NCBI GenBank assembly: GCA_016795485.1
Contig: JAEUHM010000041.1
Location: forward strand, 186,001 to 250,000
Source of the DNA: Verrucomicrobiaceae bacterium
GTDB taxonomy: Bacteria; Verrucomicrobiota; Verrucomicrobiia; Verrucomicrobiales; Verrucomicrobiaceae
DNA: 64,000 nucleotides
Direction: 5' to 3'
The first letter of the stretch is position 1, and every line of letters begins with the position of its first letter. This document shows positions 61,896-64,000 of this stretch, piece after piece. A model generated the notes under the pieces. The model saw nothing but the letters and a program-made list of their open reading frames with translations. It made no database searches and had not been told where the DNA came from. The translations under genes and the position numbers were made by a program.

Positions 61896-64000
61896 ATGAA
61901 AAAACTCGTATTCAGTTTACTCTTGATTGTTGGGTCGTCAGCGCAAGCTGCTGGCGTTGCCTACTCCACTATTCAGGGCATCTACAACGCGCATTGCATT
62001 ACCTGCCACGGAAGCAGCGGAGCAGAGGCTGGCTTGAACCTTCAGACTAGCAGCTACACCAACACCGTGAATGTCTCTTCCGGAAAGTATAGCTCCCACC
62101 GTGTGCGGCCAAACTTTGCCAATAGCAGCAAAAGTGCGATCTACCATGTTATCGTAGCCCAGGGAAATGGACCAAACCACAAGGGAGGAAGTTGGGTAGC
62201 CACCGCAGGGCAAAAAACTAGCTTAACGAACTGGATCAATCAAGGAGCGCTCCAGAACGAGAATCCGCCCACGGTAACATCAGTCGCAGCAAGTACGGGC
62301 GGAAGTGCGGGGGGCACGAATGTAACCATTACTGGAACGAGGTTCGGTGGCACAGGCGCTTACGCACCAGTGGTAACTTTTGGAGGGGTGGCTGCGACAA
62401 ACGTTGTCGTAACTGAGGGCAGATTTGATCGCATCACTTGCACCACACCCCCACACGCCGAAGGTACCGTGGACGTGATCGTCACCACGACAACCGGAGG
62501 TGCGTCTGCACCTCTGGTTGGGGGCTTCAGCTACACAGCGGGTCCACCCAGCAAACTAGCTTTCCTGGGGCAACCGTCAAACGGCGTAGCAGGTGCGGTG
62601 TTGCCATCTAGCGTCCAAGTGCAGATCCAGGACGCCGCCAACAATCCCACTTCCAGCACTGCTAACATCACACTCGCCCTGTCAACAAATCCCGGTGCCA
62701 GTACTCTGTCAGGAACCCTCACGGTCACCGCCGTTGCGGGGGTTGCAACCTTCTCGAATCTCAGCCTAGATCGTGCGGGCACTGGGTATCGGCTTTTGGC
62801 GACTTCAGGAGGACTCACTAGCATCACCAGCAACGTCTTTGACATCACTGCCACACAACCGGTAGTAGCACTTGCTCAGACGTCGTCCCTAACGGCCACA
62901 AGTGCATCTTTCAACTCATCTGTTGAGAGCGATGGTGGTGGCACGGTCACCACAAGGGGATTTGTGTATTCACTCAGCACCCTGAATCCAAGTCCGACTA
63001 TTGGGGCAGGCGGAGTCATTCAGATGGCATCTGGTTCTGGACTAGGCGCATATACGGCTTCGGTCAGCGGCCTGAAACCCGGCGCGTCGTATGCGATTTC
63101 TGCATATGCAACAAACCTCGCCGGAACAGCATACTCCACTCCATCTGTATTCTTCACATTGTCGAATGACACAAATCTGTCTTCCTTGTCACTGAGCGCA
63201 GGCACACTTACACCTGCTTTCGGCAGTGCGATCACCAACTACTCAGTGACAGTGCCATACAGTTCTAGCTCCATCGCATTTTCTGTTACCACGTCTTCAA
63301 CGTATGCATCCGTAACGGTGAATGGTTCATCCCCAGCCGTCCCCGTTGGGCTGCTGGTCGGGAACAATGACATTACTATGCGGGTCACTGCACAAGATGG
63401 CAGCACTCAAGACTACGTTGTTGCGATTACCCGAACAGCCCCAAGCCAAAACTCATTCTTGGCAAATCTTGCCGTCGAGCGTGGCACCCTGAGCCCACAG
63501 TTCGACCAGAATACCCCTAACTACACCCTAACCGTTCCGTATGCACAGAGCACTTTGCTGGTGAGTCCGTTTGCCGAGGACGCATTCGCAACTACCACCG
63601 TGAACGGAGGCATCCCATCGGTTCCGGTCACTCTGTCGCAAGGACCAAATATCATCTTGGTAACAGTGACCGCCGAAGATCTCAGTTCCAGAACTTACAC
63701 AGTCAATGTAACACGCTCTCCAGAGAGTAGTAGTTCATCCCTACAGAGTTTAGCCACCAGTTCGGGCACACTTGATCCGGTATTCCACTTTGCAGAAACG
63801 TCTTACCTGCTGCCCGTGACCTTGGAGACAGAATCCATCGCCTTCACACCTGTTTTGAGTGCATCTGGCGCTTCTCTGTTCATCAACGAAATTGCAGCCA
63901 CAAGCGGAGTGCCCAGCACATCAATCGGTCTTGTGCCGGGAGATACGCACATTACCATCAGAGTCACATCTCAGGACACCACCTCAACCACGAGCTATGA
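61896..64000 (+). CDS. Very large exported c-type cytochrome with Ig-like and cadherin-like repeats (3'-truncated)
   Basis: The frame is open from the ATG at 61896 to the window end with no stop (701 full codons). Signal peptide residues 1-19 (MKKLVFSLLLIVGSSAQAA). A haem c site C34-I-T-C37-H38 lies in a short cytochrome-like domain. Then come an IPT/TIG-like domain (about 128-210), an Ig-like domain ('KLAFLGQPSNGVAGAVLPSSVQVQIQDAANN', about 218-320), an FN3-like part, and at least three cadherin-like beta-sandwich repeats starting near residues 427, 520 and 615 ('LSLSAGTLTPAF...NYSVTV', 'LAVERGTLSPQF...NYTLTV'). It is the last gene of the ApbE operon. Confidence 0.88.
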   Translation, partial: MKKLVFSLLLIVGSSAQAAGVAYSTIQGIYNAHCITCHGSSGAEAGLNLQTSSYTNTVNVSSGKYSSHRVRPNFANSSKSAIYHVIVAQGNGPNHKGGSWVATAGQKTSLTNWINQGALQNENPPTVTSVAASTGGSAGGTNVTITGTRFGGTGAYAPVVTFGGVAATNVVVTEGRFDRITCTTPPHAEGTVDVIVTTTTGGASAPLVGGFSYTAGPPSKLAFLGQPSNGVAGAVLPSSVQVQIQDAANNPTSSTANITLALSTNPGASTLSGTLTVTAVAGVATFSNLSLDRAGTGYRLLATSGGLTSITSNVFDITATQPVVALAQTSSLTATSASFNSSVESDGGGTVTTRGFVYSLSTLNPSPTIGAGGVIQMASGSGLGAYTASVSGLKPGASYAISAYATNLAGTAYSTPSVFFTLSNDTNLSSLSLSAGTLTPAFGSAITNYSVTVPYSSSSIAFSVTTSSTYASVTVNGSSPAVPVGLLVGNNDITMRVTAQDGSTQDYVVAITRTAPSQNSFLANLAVERGTLSPQFDQNTPNYTLTVPYAQSTLLVSPFAEDAFATTTVNGGIPSVPVTLSQGPNIILVTVTAEDLSSRTYTVNVTRSPESSSSSLQSLATSSGTLDPVFHFAETSYLLPVTLETESIAFTPVLSASGASLFINEIAATSGVPSTSIGLVPGDTHITIRVTSQDTTSTTSY

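Noticed and set aside
63840-63960. S-A-S-G-A-S in the large cytochrome as a flavinylation site
   Set aside because: The Asp three residues before the S-G-A is missing and the string falls in a cadherin-like beta strand; the DUF3570 site is the better match.

Overview
The window looks like a chromosomal segment of a Verrucomicrobiota bacterium, most likely a Prosthecobacter/Verrucomicrobium-like member of Verrucomicrobiales. This is inferred from gene content: exported sulfatases, a DUF1549/DUF1553 protein, a long PVC-type dehydrogenase with a C-terminal haem c, DUF1080, Tat-exported Gfo/Idh and sialidase-like proteins, and many secreted proteins around ordinary housekeeping genes. Recognisable Shine-Dalgarno sites are often absent. 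No tRNA, rRNA, insertion sequence, prophage or CRISPR array was seen.

Layout. 1-6.1 kb: end of murJ, an SGNH hydrolase, then a minus-strand run with a von Willebrand A protein, an IF-1-like protein and a two-gene amino-acid-type ABC transporter. 6.2-8.6 kb: ruvA, RNase P RNA on the minus strand, and an AAA_14/DUF4143 ATPase preceded by phased repeats. 8.6-11.7 kb: ECF sigma factor, a membrane protein and a large vWA protein. 11.8-21.3 kb: EEP-fold protein, msrA, two exported hypotheticals, DUF3592, NAGPA-like protein, ceramidase-like protein, nucleotidyltransferase, SMP-30 protein and an orphan membrane protein. 21.4-32.4 kb: PhcB-like methyltransferase, sialidase-like protein, recN, terC-like, purE, pyrF, Gfo/Idh oxidoreductase, TPR-AAA ATPase, trpG and clpS. 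32.4-46.2 kb: PVC exported catabolism (two sulfatases, adenylate cyclase, DUF1549/DUF1553, PhoD, haem dehydrogenase, DUF1080), a DUF433/DUF5615 toxin-antitoxin pair and a 22-bp minisatellite. 46.2-55.5 kb: an exonuclease-DNA ligase fusion, tig, an MMPL transporter, rpmB and two TPM-like proteins. 55.6-64 kb: secreted accessory genes.

The most interesting stretch is the right end. A tight operon holds a DUF3570 protein, ApbE (FAD:protein FMN transferase), a DUF4266 lipoprotein and a very large exported protein with an N-terminal CxxCH haem site followed by Ig-like and cadherin-like repeats; it runs off the window and has no stop codon here. The DUF3570 protein contains a D-V-V-S-G-A-S-P-T string that matches the flavinylation consensus Dxx(S/T)GA(S/T), so it may be the substrate of the adjacent ApbE. 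Upstream lies an exported FN3-like protein whose C-terminus resembles the nuclease modules of Rhs/CdiA toxins, followed at once by a small zinc-ribbon protein that could be its immunity partner.

Other notable points are a 56-nt near-perfect palindrome inserted in frame into a haem-dehydrogenase gene, the single-chain metallo-beta-lactamase exonuclease/ATP-dependent ligase, and an adenylate cyclase whose stop overlaps a sulfatase start. All function calls come from reading motifs by eye; no database search was run.
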